A stretch of DNA of 6,479 nucleotides from Dehalococcoidia bacterium (GTDB lineage: Bacteria > Chloroflexota > Dehalococcoidia > GIF9 > AB-539-J10): positions 1 to 6,479 of the forward strand of contig SOHS01000165.1 of the NCBI GenBank assembly GCA_004377135.1, given 5' to 3'. The notes under the pieces are model-generated. The model did not search any database, had not been told where the DNA came from, and saw nothing but the letters and a program-made list of their open reading frames with translations. A program made the translations under genes and the position numbers. How positions within the stretch are numbered: the first letter of the stretch is position 1; every line of letters begins with the position of its first letter. This document shows positions 5,598-6,479 of the stretch, piece after piece.

Positions 5598-6479
5598 ATG
5601 AAGACTAATGCTGTCAACATGACCGAAAAGGAATATCTACTACCAGGTAACAGGACCTGCCCTGGCTGTGCCTTGTCGCTCGCTTACCGCCACATTCTAA
5701 AAGCGCTGGAAGGGCAGGTTATTGTGACGGTGCCCGCCAGTTGCCTTACGGTACTGCATGGCATGTATCCCGTAACATCTGTCACTGTCCCCTGTGTAAA
5801 TACGCCATTTGCCTCAACAGCGGCGTCGGCTACCGGCTTGGTTGCCGGGCTTAAAGCCTTGGGCAAAGAAGGTGTGACCGTGCTGGCAATCGCTGGTGAT
5901 GGTGGGACACATGATATAGGAATTCAAGCGCTGAGCGCCGCTGCTGAAAGGCAGAATGACTTCCTCTATATCTGCTATGACAATGAAGGCTACATGAACA
6001 CCGGCAATCAGCGCTCAGGCTCCACGCCACTGGGCGCGATTTCAGGCACTACACCTATCCTGGGCAAACAGCAGAACCAGAAAGACATAACAGCGATAAT
6101 GGAGGCGCATGGCATCCCTTATATTGCTACCGCAAATGCGTCTTATCCGCTGGATCTTTACGAAAAAGTCAGGAAAGCGAAGACGATACGAGGGACCAGG
6201 TTCATACATGTATTCACGCCCTGTTCGCCGGGATGGTCGTTCCCTTTCAGTGATACTATAAAAATCGGCAAGCTCGCGGTGGAAACGGGATGGGTGATAC
6301 TTTATGAAGTTGAAGACGGCATTTTCCGCCTCACTTCGGCGAGTGAGTCCATTGCCCGGAGGGGTAACCTGAAACCATTGAGAGAATATCTCATGGAGCA
6401 AGGAAGGTTCAAAAATATTACCGAAGAGCAGATTAACGAACTACAGGGTTGGGTAAATGCTCGATGGAAGCGTTGCCTG
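5598..6479 (+). CDS. porB: 2-oxoacid:ferredoxin oxidoreductase, beta subunit (3' end outside window)
   Basis: The frame is open from the ATG at 5598 to the last base without a stop, giving 294 residues; since family members have about 290-330, probably only a short tail is missing. The beta subunit binds the pyrophosphate half of thiamine diphosphate and the proximal [4Fe-4S] cluster. The cluster ligands are visible as CPGC (C21, C24), C49 in PASC, and C209 in TPCSPGW. The thiamine-binding motif runs from GDGGTHDIGIQAL (100-112) to YDNEGYMNTG (127-136), with Asp101 and Asn129 as the expected magnesium ligands. His105 stands where a small or aromatic residue is more usual, a conservative curiosity rather than a defect. 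It lies 13 bases after alpha with a good ribosome binding site. No NADH-dependent flavoprotein lies between alpha and beta, as reported for the phenylglyoxylate dehydrogenase cluster, which supports ferredoxin as acceptor. The family is certain; the substrate is not. Confidence 0.93.
   Translation, partial: MKTNAVNMTEKEYLLPGNRTCPGCALSLAYRHILKALEGQVIVTVPASCLTVLHGMYPVTSVTVPCVNTPFASTAASATGLVAGLKALGKEGVTVLAIAGDGGTHDIGIQALSAAAERQNDFLYICYDNEGYMNTGNQRSGSTPLGAISGTTPILGKQQNQKDITAIMEAHGIPYIATANASYPLDLYEKVRKAKTIRGTRFIHVFTPCSPGWSFPFSDTIKIGKLAVETGWVILYEVEDGIFRLTSASESIARRGNLKPLREYLMEQGRFKNITEEQINELQGWVNARWKRCL

Overview
The window looks like chromosomal DNA from an anaerobic bacterium, most likely a member of the Dehalococcoidia (Chloroflexota). 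This rests on the gene set and on remembered resemblance of the proteins to that group: a CFI-box (CFIATAAYG) secreted protein, a phosphohexomutase with an IKFGTDGWRGIIAEDFT-type start, and a four-subunit oxygen-sensitive 2-oxoacid:ferredoxin oxidoreductase. No 16S rRNA or other marker is present, so the taxonomic call is an inference. All genes lie on the + strand. No mobile element, CRISPR array, tRNA or rRNA was found.

Layout: (1) 1-573 is the C-terminal end of a B12-binding-type radical SAM protein, cut by the left edge. (2) 574-850 is non-coding, with a good sigma70-type promoter (760-789), a 12-bp palindrome (807-818) and a strong ribosome binding site (836-843). (3) 851-1648 encodes an exported protein with a jelly-roll-like region and a C-terminal CFI-box domain of unknown function. 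(4) 1739-3178 encodes a complete phosphoglucomutase/phosphomannomutase-family enzyme with all four active-site loops. (5) 3179-3454 is non-coding and holds a long inverted repeat (3287-3324) followed by a near-consensus promoter (3352-3381). (6) 3455 to the right edge is an operon of gamma, delta, alpha and beta subunits of a pyruvate-type 2-oxoacid:ferredoxin oxidoreductase. The last gene is open at the edge and probably lacks only a short tail.

Working together: gamma, delta, alpha and beta form one enzyme that oxidatively decarboxylates a 2-oxoacid to its acyl-CoA and passes electrons to ferredoxin (or, in reverse, carboxylates acyl-CoA). Alpha and beta carry thiamine diphosphate chemistry, gamma is the CoA-side subunit, and delta carries two [4Fe-4S] clusters. 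The mutase serves sugar-phosphate interconversion for polysaccharide or glycan synthesis and has no evident functional link to the operon. The radical SAM and CFI-box genes are probably separate units as well.

No clearly new system was seen. The points most worth a second look are the altered cysteine spacing in the delta subunit, the inverted repeat upstream of the oxidoreductase promoter, and the CFI-box protein.
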